A stretch of 64,000 bases of DNA from Acidobacteriota bacterium (GTDB lineage: Bacteria; Acidobacteriota; Vicinamibacteria; Vicinamibacterales; JAFNAJ01). Each line of letters starts with the position of its first letter. Position 1 is the stretch's first letter. Of this stretch, positions 29,785 through 37,597 are shown piece after piece. The notes under the pieces are model-generated. The model made no database searches and was not told the DNA's origin. It saw only the letters and a list, made by a program, of their open reading frames with translations. The translations under genes and the position numbers were made by a program. Location: the NCBI GenBank assembly GCA_023384575.1, contig JAHDVP010000015.1, positions 1,177 to 65,176 on the forward strand, given 5' to 3'.

Positions 29785-30941
29785 GGAATCAGCGACCGGC
29801 GGGAAAACGACTGGTGGAACGACTGTCTGAACGATTCGAACGATCCAAACTCGATAGCGTGTCTCATCTCCCCCATCAAGTCAAGGTAAAACCGAAGATT
29901 GTGGAGGGTATTGAGCGTGGCGGCGGTCATCTCCTGGACCATCAGCAGGTGGCGCAGATAGGCCCGTGAGTGACGCCGGCACGTGTAGCAGGGGCACCGC
30001 TCATCGATCGGCCGGTCGTCCTCGGCGAAGCGGGCGTTGCGCAGGTTCATCCGGCCGCGGCGCGTGAGCACCTGCCCGTTGCGCGCGTTGCGCGTGGGCA
30101 GCACGCAGTCGAACATGTCGACGCCGCGCGCGACGCACTCCACGAGGTCGTCGGGCATCCCGCTGCCCATGAGGTAGCGCGGGCGATCCGGAGGCAGCCA
30201 CGGCGTGGTCTGGCCCACGACGTCGTACATCACGTCGGTCGGTTCGCCCACGCTCAGTCCGCCGATGGCGTAGGCCTCGAAGCCGACCTCGACCGTCCGT
30301 CCGGCGCTCTCACGGCGAAGCTCCGGGTAGACGCCTCCCTGGACGATGCCGAACTGCGCCTGGCCCGGGGTCGTGGGGACGACGGGCGTCTCGCCGGCCC
30401 GCACCGCCTCGAAGCGCGCCCGGCCGCGACGTGCCCAGCGGGCCGTCCGCTCCATCGACGCACGGGCCGCGGCCTCCGTCGCCGGGTACGCGAGGCACTC
30501 GTCGAACACCATCGCGACATCCGCCCCCAGCCTGGCCTGGATGTCGACGGCCCGCTCGGGCGTCAGGTCGTGCTGGGACCCGTCGAGATGCGAGCGGAAG
30601 CTGGCGCCGTGCTCGTCGATGGTGCGCAGGTCGCCGAGACTGAAGACCTGGTAGCCCCCGCTGTCGGTGAGCAGCGGACGATCCCACCCGATGAACCGGT
30701 GCAGGCCGCCGCGACGTGCGATCAGTTCGTCGCCGGGCCGCAGGTACAGATGGTAGGTGTTGCCGAGCAGCATCGACGCGCCGAGCTCGTCGAGCTGCTG
30801 GTGGGTCACGGCCTTGACCGCGCCGCGCGTGCCGACCGGCATGAAGACGGGCGTGTCGACGTCGCCGTGCGGCGTGGTGAGCCGACCGCGCCGCGCGCCG
30901 CCGTCGCGGTCGGTCACGACGAACCCGAAGGCCGAGAGCAT
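29781..30941 (-). CDS. tgt: queuine tRNA-ribosyltransferase
   Basis: 386 residues. Substrate motif LLTDSGGYQVFSL, nucleophile region GVDMFDCVLPTRNARNG and the zinc site CPCYTCRRHSRAYLRHLL are all intact. It exchanges guanine-34 for preQ1 in tRNAs with a GUN anticodon. The start is ATG 30941; a -10 element TACTAT ends six bases before it, so the mRNA is predicted to be leaderless. It heads the yajC-secD-secF-uppP run. Confidence 0.96.
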   Translation of the reverse strand: MLSAFGFVVTDRDGGARRGRLTTPHGDVDTPVFMPVGTRGAVKAVTHQQLDELGASMLLGNTYHLYLRPGDELIARRGGLHRFIGWDRPLLTDSGGYQVFSLGDLRTIDEHGASFRSHLDGSQHDLTPERAVDIQARLGADVAMVFDECLAYPATEAAARASMERTARWARRGRARFEAVRAGETPVVPTTPGQAQFGIVQGGVYPELRRESAGRTVEVGFEAYAIGGLSVGEPTDVMYDVVGQTTPWLPPDRPRYLMGSGMPDDLVECVARGVDMFDCVLPTRNARNGQVLTRRGRMNLRNARFAEDDRPIDERCPCYTCRRHSRAYLRHLLMVQEMTAATLNTLHNLRFYLDLMGEMRHAIEFGSFESFRQSFHQSFSRRSLIP

Positions 30942-30960
30942 TGCGGTATAGTAGACCCAC
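30942..30960. promoter_or_regulatory. 19-bp bidirectional promoter between tgt and ddl
   Basis: The gap contains TATAGTA (30947-30953). Read right, TATAGT ends eight bases before the ddl GTG; read left, TACTAT ends six bases before the tgt ATG. No -35 element is visible on either side. One symmetric core thus seems to serve both genes, giving leaderless or nearly leaderless transcripts. Confidence 0.55.
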
Positions 30961-32112
30961 GTGAAACGACTGCGCATCGGCGTCGTCTACGGCGGCCGTT
31001 CGGGCGAGCACGAGGTCTCGCTGGCGTCGGCCGCCTCGGTGGTCGCCCATCTCGACCCCGCCCGCTACGAGGTCGTCCCCATCCGGATCGAGAAATCGGG
31101 ACGCTGGACCCTGGCCGATCGGCCGCCGGCGTCGAGCTCGGCGGCCGACGCGATCGAGCAGGCCCGTCACGACGCGGGGCGGAGCGCGCGGGTGACGCGC
31201 GAGGTGCACGTCGTGGCCCGCCCGGGCGACGAGACGCTGCTCGCCGTGCAGCGGCCGGCATCCGGCGACGAACACACCGTCGCGACGGCCATGGGGCTCG
31301 ACGTGTTCTTCCCGGTGCTCCACGGCCCGTACGGCGAGGACGGCACGGTGCAGGGCCTGTTCGAGCTGGCCAACGTCCCGTACGTCGGCGCGGGCGTCCT
31401 GGCCTCGGCGGCCGGCATGGACAAGGCCGTCGCGAAGGTGCTGTTCGCCGCGCGCGGCCTGCGCGTCGCCGATCACCTCGTCATCACCCACCGGGATCTC
31501 GCCGACGGACCCGACCAGGTCGTGCGCCGCGTCGAGGACCGCTTCGCCTACCCGGTGTTCGTCAAGCCCGCGAACCTCGGCTCGAGCGTCGGCATCTCGA
31601 AGGCGCGCAATCGCGCCGGGCTCGAGGCGTCGCTCGCGCTCGCCGCCGAGTTCGATCGGAAGCTGGTCGTCGAGATGGCGGTACCCCACGCCCGGGAGAT
31701 CGAGTGCGCGGTGCTCGGCAACGACTGGCCCGAGGCCTCGGTGCCGGGCGAGATCGTGCCCTCGCGGGAGTTCTACGACTACGAGGCGAAGTACCTCGAC
31801 GAGGGCTCGGCCCTCTTCGTGCCCGCCCGGCTCGACGAGGCGACCATCGCCGAAGTGCGTCGTGTCTCCATCGAGGCGTTCCGCGCCGTGGACGGCGCCG
31901 GCATGGCGCGCGTGGACTTCCTGCTCGACGCGGCGTCGAACACGCTCTACCTGAACGAGGTGAACACGATCCCGGGGTTCACCACCATCAGCATGTATCC
32001 GAAGCTGTGGGAAGCGAGCGGGGTCGGCTACCCGGCGCTGCTCGACCGCCTCGTCGCGCTGGCGCTCGAACGCCACGCCGAGAAGCAGCGGCTTCGCACG
32101 AGTTACGTCTGA
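30961..32112 (+). CDS. ddl: D-alanine--D-alanine ligase
   Basis: 383 residues, ATP-grasp. VVYGGRSGEHEVSLASA is the N-terminal hallmark, HGPYGEDGTVQGL the second, then VKPANLGSSVGISKA and the metal-binding FLYLNEVNTIPGFT-like end (TLYLNEVNTIPGFTTISMYP). It makes D-Ala-D-Ala for peptidoglycan. The YDYEAKYLD segment near 275 has the Lys-Tyr pair of true Ddl rather than the D-lactate ligases. The GTG start has no ribosome site, in keeping with a leaderless message. Confidence 0.96.
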   Translation: MKRLRIGVVYGGRSGEHEVSLASAASVVAHLDPARYEVVPIRIEKSGRWTLADRPPASSSAADAIEQARHDAGRSARVTREVHVVARPGDETLLAVQRPASGDEHTVATAMGLDVFFPVLHGPYGEDGTVQGLFELANVPYVGAGVLASAAGMDKAVAKVLFAARGLRVADHLVITHRDLADGPDQVVRRVEDRFAYPVFVKPANLGSSVGISKARNRAGLEASLALAAEFDRKLVVEMAVPHAREIECAVLGNDWPEASVPGEIVPSREFYDYEAKYLDEGSALFVPARLDEATIAEVRRVSIEAFRAVDGAGMARVDFLLDAASNTLYLNEVNTIPGFTTISMYPKLWEASGVGYPALLDRLVALALERHAEKQRLRTSYV

Positions 32113-32123
32113 CGGCCCCGTCC

Positions 32124-33650
32124 ATGCGGTGCGTCGCGGCGGCCCTCGCCCTCGTCCTGGTCACGACGGCCGGCGGCTCGGCCGACACGCTTCGCGGCGC
32201 CCAGCACCTGTCGGCGGCGTACGCCTTGATCCTCGATGCGGCGTTCGAGCCCGCGGCGCGCGAGCTCGAGCGCTGCGAAGCGGCACCGCGCGAGGCCTGC
32301 GAGGTGCTCGAGGCGGTCCGCCTGTTCTGGCGCATCCAGCTCGACCCGCACCGACGCACCGTCGACGGCGCCTTCCGGGCCGCTGTCGAGCGCGCGATCG
32401 CGTCGACCGAAGCCTGGGCGGCTCGAGCGCCAGACGACGCCGAGGCGTGGTTCTACGTCGGCGCGGCGTACGGCGCGCGCGCCCAGTGGCGCGTGCTGCG
32501 GCGCGAGCGGCTCGCGGCGGCGCGCGACGGCGGACGGATCAAGCGCGCGCTCGAGCGCGCCCTGCAACTCGATCCCACGCTCGAAGACGCGCATTTCGGG
32601 ATCGGGATGTATCAGTACTACGCCGCGGTGGCGCCGGCGGCCGCGCGCATGCTGCGCTGGATCCTCCTGCTGCCGGGCGGCAACCGCACGGAGGGTCTCG
32701 CCAGGATGCTGCGGGCGCGCGAGGCGGGCGTGCTGATGCGCAGCGAGGCCGACTACCAGCTCCACGTGATCTACCTCTGGTACGAGGAGGGCTTCGTCCG
32801 GGCGCTCGAACTGCTGCGCGAACTCGAGCGGCGCCACCCGCGCAACCCGCTGTTCCCGCAGCTCGTCGCGGAGGTGCTCGACGTCTACTTCCACGATCGC
32901 GGCGCGAGCCGCGACGCGTGGGCCGACCTGCTCGAGCGGGCCGGGCGCGGCGACGTGAACGAGGGCGAGCTCGCCTCGGGCCACGCGCGGCTCGGCCTGG
33001 CGCATCAGCTCGACGCGCTCCACGAGACCGATCGGGCGATCCCGCTGTGGCGGGCCGCCGCCGACGCCCCGCCGGGCGCCGGGCCGTACGGGTCGCGGGC
33101 CGAGGCGCTGGTCCGGCTCGGCGACGCGCACGCGCGGCTCGGCGATCCCGACCGCGCCGCCGCGCACTATCGCGAGGCGCTCGCCGCCGTACCGCCCGAC
33201 GACGTCCGCGAGGTCGGGCGCCGGGCCCGGGCCGGAATCGCGCGCCGCGTTCCGGCGGCGCGCGGCGAGGCGTACCGGGTGTCGCTCGAGGGGTGGCGGG
33301 CCTTCGAGCGGGGCGACCGCGCGCGTGCTCGATCGGCGCTCGCACGCGCGGTGGCGCTCGCGCCGGACGACAGGGTCATCCGCTACCGGTACGGACACGT
33401 GCTGCTGCAGGAGGATGCCTCGGCGGCGCGCGAGCAGCTCGATCGCGCGGTGACTGGCCCGGTCGACGAGCTCCCGACGTTCGTCGCGCGCGCGGCGGTC
33501 GACCTCGCGCGGCTGCACGAGACGCGCGGCGAGATCGCCGCGGCGATCGAATGGTACGAGCGCGCGACCTTCACCTTCGGCGCCGAACGCGAGACGAGGG
33601 TGGCCGCGGAGCGCGCGCTCGCGCGCCTGCGCCGCGCAGGACCTCGCTGA
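32124..33650 (+). CDS. secreted TPR-repeat protein
   Basis: 508 residues. A signal peptide (residues 1-20, ALALVLVTTAGGSADT) leads into about ten TPR-like repeats, some regular (AEALVRLGDAHARLGDPDRA, AHYREALAAVPPDD). A central non-TPR segment includes FGIGMYQYYAAVAPAAARML and DYQLHVIYLWYEEGFVRAL. Function unknown; probably a periplasmic scaffold. It starts 11 bases after the ddl stop, so it is likely on the ddl transcript. Confidence 0.8.
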   Translation: MRCVAAALALVLVTTAGGSADTLRGAQHLSAAYALILDAAFEPAARELERCEAAPREACEVLEAVRLFWRIQLDPHRRTVDGAFRAAVERAIASTEAWAARAPDDAEAWFYVGAAYGARAQWRVLRRERLAAARDGGRIKRALERALQLDPTLEDAHFGIGMYQYYAAVAPAAARMLRWILLLPGGNRTEGLARMLRAREAGVLMRSEADYQLHVIYLWYEEGFVRALELLRELERRHPRNPLFPQLVAEVLDVYFHDRGASRDAWADLLERAGRGDVNEGELASGHARLGLAHQLDALHETDRAIPLWRAAADAPPGAGPYGSRAEALVRLGDAHARLGDPDRAAAHYREALAAVPPDDVREVGRRARAGIARRVPAARGEAYRVSLEGWRAFERGDRARARSALARAVALAPDDRVIRYRYGHVLLQEDASAAREQLDRAVTGPVDELPTFVARAAVDLARLHETRGEIAAAIEWYERATFTFGAERETRVAAERALARLRRAGPR

Positions 33651-33723
33651 CGGCGCGCGGCGTGTCGTTCGCGACACGCGTCCTCATCCAGTTGACAAGC
33701 CGATCTGTACGTGTTCTCAGGTG

Positions 33724-33758
33724 TGGCGAAACTTCGCCAGAAGAGGTCAACTTTTTTT
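33724..33758 (+). terminator. terminator of the ddl/TPR transcript
   Basis: TGGCGAA-AC-TTCGCCA (33724-33739) is followed 12 bases later by a run of seven T (33752-33758). A second small stem GTCAA/TTGAC encloses the T-run. The spacing is longer than ideal, so efficiency is uncertain. Confidence 0.5.
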
Positions 33759-33779
33759 GACATTTGCCGATAATTGTGC

Positions 33780-33807
33780 TTGACACGACATTTTTCTCAT
33801 CCATAAT
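33780..33807 (+). promoter_or_regulatory. sigma-70-type promoter of the twin Lys-rich peptide genes
   Basis: TTGACA (33780-33785) and CATAAT (33802-33807) have 16 bp between them in a markedly AT-rich stretch. This is a strong, near-consensus promoter by the standards of the window. Confidence 0.75.
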
Positions 33808-33844
33808 CTACATCTTGTATGTAGGTGGTTAGCTCAGGCCACCT
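33808..33844 (+). other. tandem hairpins in the leader of the first Lys-rich peptide
   Basis: CTACAT-cttgt-ATGTAG (33808-33824) and AGGTGG-(10 nt)-CCACCT (33823-33844) share two bases at their junction, so they cannot both form completely. They lie at or just after the predicted transcription start and may stabilise the mRNA or switch between states. Confidence 0.45.
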
Positions 33845-33897
33845 GTTGTGACCACTGAGTCGGTCAGGGGCTGGGCGCCGCGTACCAAGGAGGCAGA

Positions 33898-33981
33898 ATG
33901 GCCAAGAAGACCGCGAAGGCCGGCGCGAAGAAGAAGACCGCGAAGGCCGCCAAGCCGGCGAAGACCGCCAAGAAGCGGTAG
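33898..33981 (+). CDS. 27-residue Lys/Ala-rich basic peptide, copy 1
   Basis: MAKKTAKAGAKKKTAKAAKP followed by AKTAKKR: 12 of 27 residues are Lys or Arg, with no acidic residue. The composition matches the tails of histone H1-like and HU-extension proteins of bacteria. AAGGAGG precedes the ATG by four bases, a near-perfect ribosome site. It has a strong promoter and a strong terminator of its own. Likely role (inference): a nucleic-acid-binding peptide, for nucleoid or ribosome. It is too small for most automatic gene calling. Confidence 0.75.
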   Translation: MAKKTAKAGAKKKTAKAAKPAKTAKKR

Positions 33982-33995
33982 TCGCCACCGTGGCC

Positions 33996-34033
33996 GGGGG
34001 TGTCACGGGATCGCGTGCGACACCCCCTGTTTT
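33996..34033 (+). terminator. rho-independent terminator after Lys-rich peptide 1
   Basis: GGGGGTGTC (33996-34004) and GACACCCCC (34019-34027) form a perfect 9-bp stem, followed by TGTTTT. It lies between the two peptide genes, so most transcripts of copy 1 probably end here. Confidence 0.85.
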
Positions 34034-34108
34034 CGATCCGTCGCTCCCGCGCACACGCGGGGCTTCATCACCGTTCGGAACGCTCACACGAAGGGGGGGA
34101 TACGAGTC

Positions 34109-34192
34109 ATGGCAAAGAAAGCCGCAAAGGCCGCCAAGAAGACGGCGAAGAAGGCCGTGAAGGCCGCCAAGAAGACCGCGAAGAAGAAGTAA
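34109..34192 (+). CDS. 27-residue Lys/Ala-rich basic peptide, copy 2
   Basis: MAKKAAKAAKKTAKKAVKAA then KKTAKKK: 14 Lys and 10 Ala among 27 residues. Same length and same opening as copy 1, so the two are clearly paralogues. AAGGGGGGGA lies about eight bases before the ATG. I see no separate promoter in the 75 bp after the first terminator, so expression may depend on read-through. A bidirectional terminator follows. Same proposed role as copy 1, a DNA- or RNA-binding helix or tail. Confidence 0.75.
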   Translation: MAKKAAKAAKKTAKKAVKAAKKTAKKK

Positions 34193-34196
34193 GCGG

Positions 34197-34245
34197 CGTG
34201 TTCCTGAACACGTGAAAAGAGGGGGCGATCGTCGCCCCCCTTTTT
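34197..34245. terminator. terminator (two stems) between Lys-rich peptide 2 and the convergent PPIase gene
   Basis: CGTGTTC-CT-GAACACG (34197-34212) is followed by AGGGGGCGA-TCG-TCGCCCCCCT (34220-34241) and a T-run; AAAAGA precedes the second stem, so it can function on both strands. Confidence 0.85.
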
Positions 34246-34265
34246 GTTGTACCGACGACCGCCGA

Positions 34266-36398
34266 TCAGGGCACCGCCGCGCCCGGCGACACCACGCCGT
34301 CCCAGATCGTCACGCGATCGATCCGATCCCCCTGCACGAGGCGATCGACCACGTCCTGGCCGGCCACCACCCGCCCGAACACCGTGTACCGCGCATCGAG
34401 GTGCGGCTGCGGCCCGTGCGTGATGAAGAACTGGCTGCCGCCGGTGTCGGCCCAGTCGAGGGCCATCCCGACCGTGCCGCGCAGGTACGGGAGCGGGTTC
34501 AGCTCGTCGCGAATCGTGTAGCCCGGCCCGCCCTCTCCGTCGCTGCGCGGGTCGCCGCCCTGCACGACGAAGTTCGGCACCACGCGATGGAACGTCAGGC
34601 CGTCGAAGTACCCGCGCCGCGCGAGCGTGACGAAGTTGTCGACCGTGAGCGGCGCATCGAGCACGGCCAGCTCGATCTGGATGTTGCCCTTGCTCGTCTC
34701 GAGGTAGGCCTGCGGCGAGTACGGCGGCGCGACGAGCCAGGGCCCCCGGTAGCCGGCCGGCTCCCGCGGCGTCGGCGCGGGGCGGATGTCCGACACGTCG
34801 GCCGCGGCGTCCACCTGGCGCAGCAGCTCCGCCGCGCGACGCCGCACCGCCCAGTCGGCGTCACCGAGTGCCTCGACGAGCAGCGCCCGCGCGCCATCCC
34901 CGCCGTACCGGACCCGGGCGGCGAGCGCCGCCGCTCGCGCGACGTACGACGCGTCGGCGCGCCCCGACCGGTAGGCCGCGTCGAGCGCATCCTCGAGGCC
35001 GGGCACGCGCCCCTCGCCGGCGAGCCGCGCCGCCGTGGCGCGCACGACCACGTCTTCGACCGCCAGGTGCTTGCGCAGCAACCCTTCGACGCCGGGCCCG
35101 CCGAGACGGACGAGCAGGCTCAGCACCGTCGGGATCACGCGCCGGTCGGCGTCCTCGAGCATCCGCACCAGCTGCGGGCCGGCGGTCCGCGGATCGGTGT
35201 CGACGATGAGCCGCGCCACCTCGCTCCGCACGCGCCAGTCGCGATCCGGGTCGAGCCCCGACAGCACGACGAGGAAGTCCTGACGGTCGGCGGCGGCAAG
35301 GGCGCGCAACGCGGCCGCGCGCATCACGGGCCAGGGATCGCCCACCAGGTCGTAGAGCCACTCCCGCAGCTCCGGACCCGACGCCCGCAGACGGCCGAGC
35401 GCCGACACGGCCTCGAGGCGCACGTTCGCGTCGAGGCCCTCGTGGCCGAGCAGGTTCACCAGCGGCGTCTCCGCCCGCGCATCGCCGACGATGCCGAGCG
35501 CGCGAATCGCTTCGACGAGGACGCGCGACGGCACGCGATCGGGCGCGAGCAGCTCGATGAGCGGCTCGACGGCCCGCGCCTCCTTGAGGAGGCCGAGTCC
35601 CTTGGCCGCAAACGCGATCGTGTCGGTGCCCCCGGCGCGCACGAGGGCGAGCAACGCCGTCGCGGCCCTGGGATCCTCGAAGCGGCCGAGCGCGTAGGCC
35701 ACCGGCCACCAGCGCACGCGCGGCTCGCCGCGTTCGTCGAGCACCGCCGCGGCGAACGGCTCCCACGCCTTCATCCTCACGAGGGCGTACAGGCCGAGGC
35801 GAAACGCTTCGACCTCGGCGTCGAGCGGATGCGCGAGCTCGTCGATCGCCACCTCGGCCACCCGCCCGCTCGCGACGGCCGCCGCCACCAGACGGCCGAT
35901 CTCCGGCGCGTGCGTCGCCGCGCCGAGCAGTCCCAACGCCTCGGCCGCCCGGCCCCGGACACGCGCGTCGTGATCGTCGAGCATCTCGGCGAGCGCCGGC
36001 GCCGCCTCCTGGTCGCCGAGGATTCCGAGCGCGAAGGCCGCCATCTGCCGCACATCCGTGTCGGCGTCGGCGCGCAGCAGCCGCTCGAGCGGGCCGACGC
36101 CGTCGGAGAGCCCCACGCGACCCACCGCGATCGCCGCGCGGCGCCGCACGCGCGCGTCGGCGTCGCCGAGCAGCCCCAGCAGGTCGGCCACCGGCGGAGG
36201 ACTGCCAGCCACGCGGCGGTCGACGGGCGCGACGGGCGCCGGCGCCGGGTCGCGCAGCACGCGCTGGTCCTCGAGGCGGAGAATCCAGGCGAGCTTGTCC
36301 TCGTAGGGCACTACGGGTGGCGGCGCCGGCGGGGCGCTCGCGCACGCGCCGGCAGCGAGAGTCAGCAGCAGAACACCAGGAAGTCGATTCGCCATCAT
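34266..36398 (-). CDS. HEAT-repeat lipoprotein with C-terminal cyclophilin-type peptidyl-prolyl isomerase
   Basis: 710 residues. Residues 1-20 are a lipoprotein signal peptide (LLTLAAGACAS, Cys near 19). From about 60 to 510 there are HEAT/PBS-like helical repeats (LLGDADARVRRRAAIAVG, LDDHDARVRGRAAEALGLLG, EGLDANVRLEAVSALGRL). The last 170 residues are a cyclophilin: NIQIELAVLDAPLTVDNFV, FDGLTFHRVVPNFVVQGGDP, GGSQFFITHGPQPHLDARY and YTVFGRVVAGQDVVDRL. It is likely an outer-membrane or periplasmic folding factor whose HEAT array binds client proteins. The ATG overlaps the stop of the MenC-like gene (ATGA), so they are co-translated. Confidence 0.9.
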   Translation of the reverse strand: MMANRLPGVLLLTLAAGACASAPPAPPPVVPYEDKLAWILRLEDQRVLRDPAPAPVAPVDRRVAGSPPPVADLLGLLGDADARVRRRAAIAVGRVGLSDGVGPLERLLRADADTDVRQMAAFALGILGDQEAAPALAEMLDDHDARVRGRAAEALGLLGAATHAPEIGRLVAAAVASGRVAEVAIDELAHPLDAEVEAFRLGLYALVRMKAWEPFAAAVLDERGEPRVRWWPVAYALGRFEDPRAATALLALVRAGGTDTIAFAAKGLGLLKEARAVEPLIELLAPDRVPSRVLVEAIRALGIVGDARAETPLVNLLGHEGLDANVRLEAVSALGRLRASGPELREWLYDLVGDPWPVMRAAALRALAAADRQDFLVVLSGLDPDRDWRVRSEVARLIVDTDPRTAGPQLVRMLEDADRRVIPTVLSLLVRLGGPGVEGLLRKHLAVEDVVVRATAARLAGEGRVPGLEDALDAAYRSGRADASYVARAAALAARVRYGGDGARALLVEALGDADWAVRRRAAELLRQVDAAADVSDIRPAPTPREPAGYRGPWLVAPPYSPQAYLETSKGNIQIELAVLDAPLTVDNFVTLARRGYFDGLTFHRVVPNFVVQGGDPRSDGEGGPGYTIRDELNPLPYLRGTVGMALDWADTGGSQFFITHGPQPHLDARYTVFGRVVAGQDVVDRLVQGDRIDRVTIWDGVVSPGAAVP

Positions 36399-37504
36399 GC
36401 GTGCAGGGTCAGAACTCGCTCGGTCGCGCGCGCGACGCGATCCTCGACGACGGTGACGCCGATCCCCGCGCCGCCGGGCACCGGGATCGTCCCGTCGGGT
36501 CCGAGCTCGATCGGGGGATCGATCAGGTCGGGCTGGTAGTACCGCCGGCTCGCCGCGACGTCGCCGGGCAGGCGGAAGTTCGGCAAGGTGGACAGGTGCA
36601 GGTTGTGCGCGCGGCCGATGCCGCTCTCGAGCATGCCGCCGTGCCAGACGGGCACGCCGCCAGCCGCGCACAGGTCGTGCACCCGGAGCGACTCGGCGTG
36701 CCCGCCCAGACGACCGGGCTTGATGTTGATCACGCGGCACGCCCCGGCCGCGAGCGCCTCGGCCGCCCGTCCGACCGACCCGATCGACTCGTCGAGGCAG
36801 ATCGGCGTCGCCAGATCGGCCTGCAGCCGCGCGTGCTCGTGGATGTCGTCGTAATCGAACGGCTGCTCGATCATCATCAGCCGCTGCCCGTCGAGGGCCC
36901 GCAGTCTCGGCGTATCGAGCGGCCCGTAGGCCGCGTTGGCGTCGACCATGAGCGGCAGATCGGCGAAGCGGCGCCGGACGGCGTCGACCACCTCGACGTC
37001 CCAGCCCGGCTTGATCTTGATCTTGACACGACGGTACCCGGCGGCCCGCTCCTCTTCGATCCGGTCGAGCAACTGGTCGACCGAGTCCTGGATGCCGATC
37101 GACACGCCCGACGGCACGGGGTCGCCGGTCCCGCCGAGCACCTGCCACAGCGGGCGCTGCTGCTGCCTGGCGTAGAGGTCCCACGCCGCCATCTCGACGG
37201 CCGCCTTGGCCATCTGGTGACCACGCACCCGGGCCAGCCGGCCGAACACGTCACGAGGATGAGCGAACTCGACGCCGAGCAGCCACGGCCCGACGTACCG
37301 CTCGACGACGTCCCACGACGACGCCGCCGTCTCGGAAGAGTAGAACGGGTGCTCGTCGGCCACGCCTTCGCCCCATCCCGTGGCGCCGTCCGACACGGCG
37401 CGGACCAGCAGGAACTGCCGGTCGACCACCCGGCCGAAGCTCGTCTCGAAGAAGCGGACGAGCGGCAGCCGTACCAGACGGAGTTCGAGGAGGTCGATGC
37501 GCAT
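36395..37504 (-). CDS. menC: o-succinylbenzoate synthase / N-succinylamino-acid racemase-type enolase-superfamily enzyme
   Basis: 369 residues. The enolase-superfamily residues are in place: KIKIKPGWD (catalytic Lys), LMVDANAAYG, MIEQPFDYDD and CLDES for the three metal ligands, and INIKPGRLGG (second Lys). The VWHGGMLESGIGRAHNLHLS end and LPGDVAASRRYY are the signature of the OSBS/NSAR subgroup. OSBS dehydrates SHCHC in menaquinone synthesis; related enzymes racemise N-acylamino acids. No other men gene is visible here, so the physiological reaction is uncertain. Its stop overlaps the start of the PPIase gene. Confidence 0.85.
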   Translation of the reverse strand: MRIDLLELRLVRLPLVRFFETSFGRVVDRQFLLVRAVSDGATGWGEGVADEHPFYSSETAASSWDVVERYVGPWLLGVEFAHPRDVFGRLARVRGHQMAKAAVEMAAWDLYARQQQRPLWQVLGGTGDPVPSGVSIGIQDSVDQLLDRIEEERAAGYRRVKIKIKPGWDVEVVDAVRRRFADLPLMVDANAAYGPLDTPRLRALDGQRLMMIEQPFDYDDIHEHARLQADLATPICLDESIGSVGRAAEALAAGACRVINIKPGRLGGHAESLRVHDLCAAGGVPVWHGGMLESGIGRAHNLHLSTLPNFRLPGDVAASRRYYQPDLIDPPIELGPDGTIPVPGGAGIGVTVVEDRVARATERVLTLHA

Positions 37505-37581
37505 CGGGGAGCCGCCTGACGCGAGGCGTCGTTCATGGTATCACGCGATACGCGCCCTTGCCGGCGCGCGAGAACGACCGC

Positions 37582-37587
37582 TATACT
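37582..37587 (+). promoter_or_regulatory. -10 element (TATACT) of the deoxynucleoside kinase
   Basis: TATACT ends ten bases before the TTG start codon at 37598. There is no ribosome site in between, so a very short leader is predicted. Confidence 0.5.
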
Positions 37588-37597
37588 GCGCCCCATC

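Noticed and set aside
29970-32123. In-frame extension of the TPR protein upstream through tgt and ddl
   Set aside because: It runs antisense to tgt and out of frame with ddl; the signal peptide at 32124 marks the true start.
33821-33850. tRNA-like string GGTGGTTAGCTCAGG
   Set aside because: It resembles a tRNA D-arm, but no acceptor pairing, anticodon arm or TTC-type T-loop follows at the right distance; the bases form the leader hairpins of the Lys-rich peptide.
34266-37184. 972-codon open frame on the minus strand through the MenC-like gene and the PPIase
   Set aside because: The upstream part is an out-of-frame reading of the MenC-like gene; the real PPIase starts at 36398 with a lipobox signal peptide.
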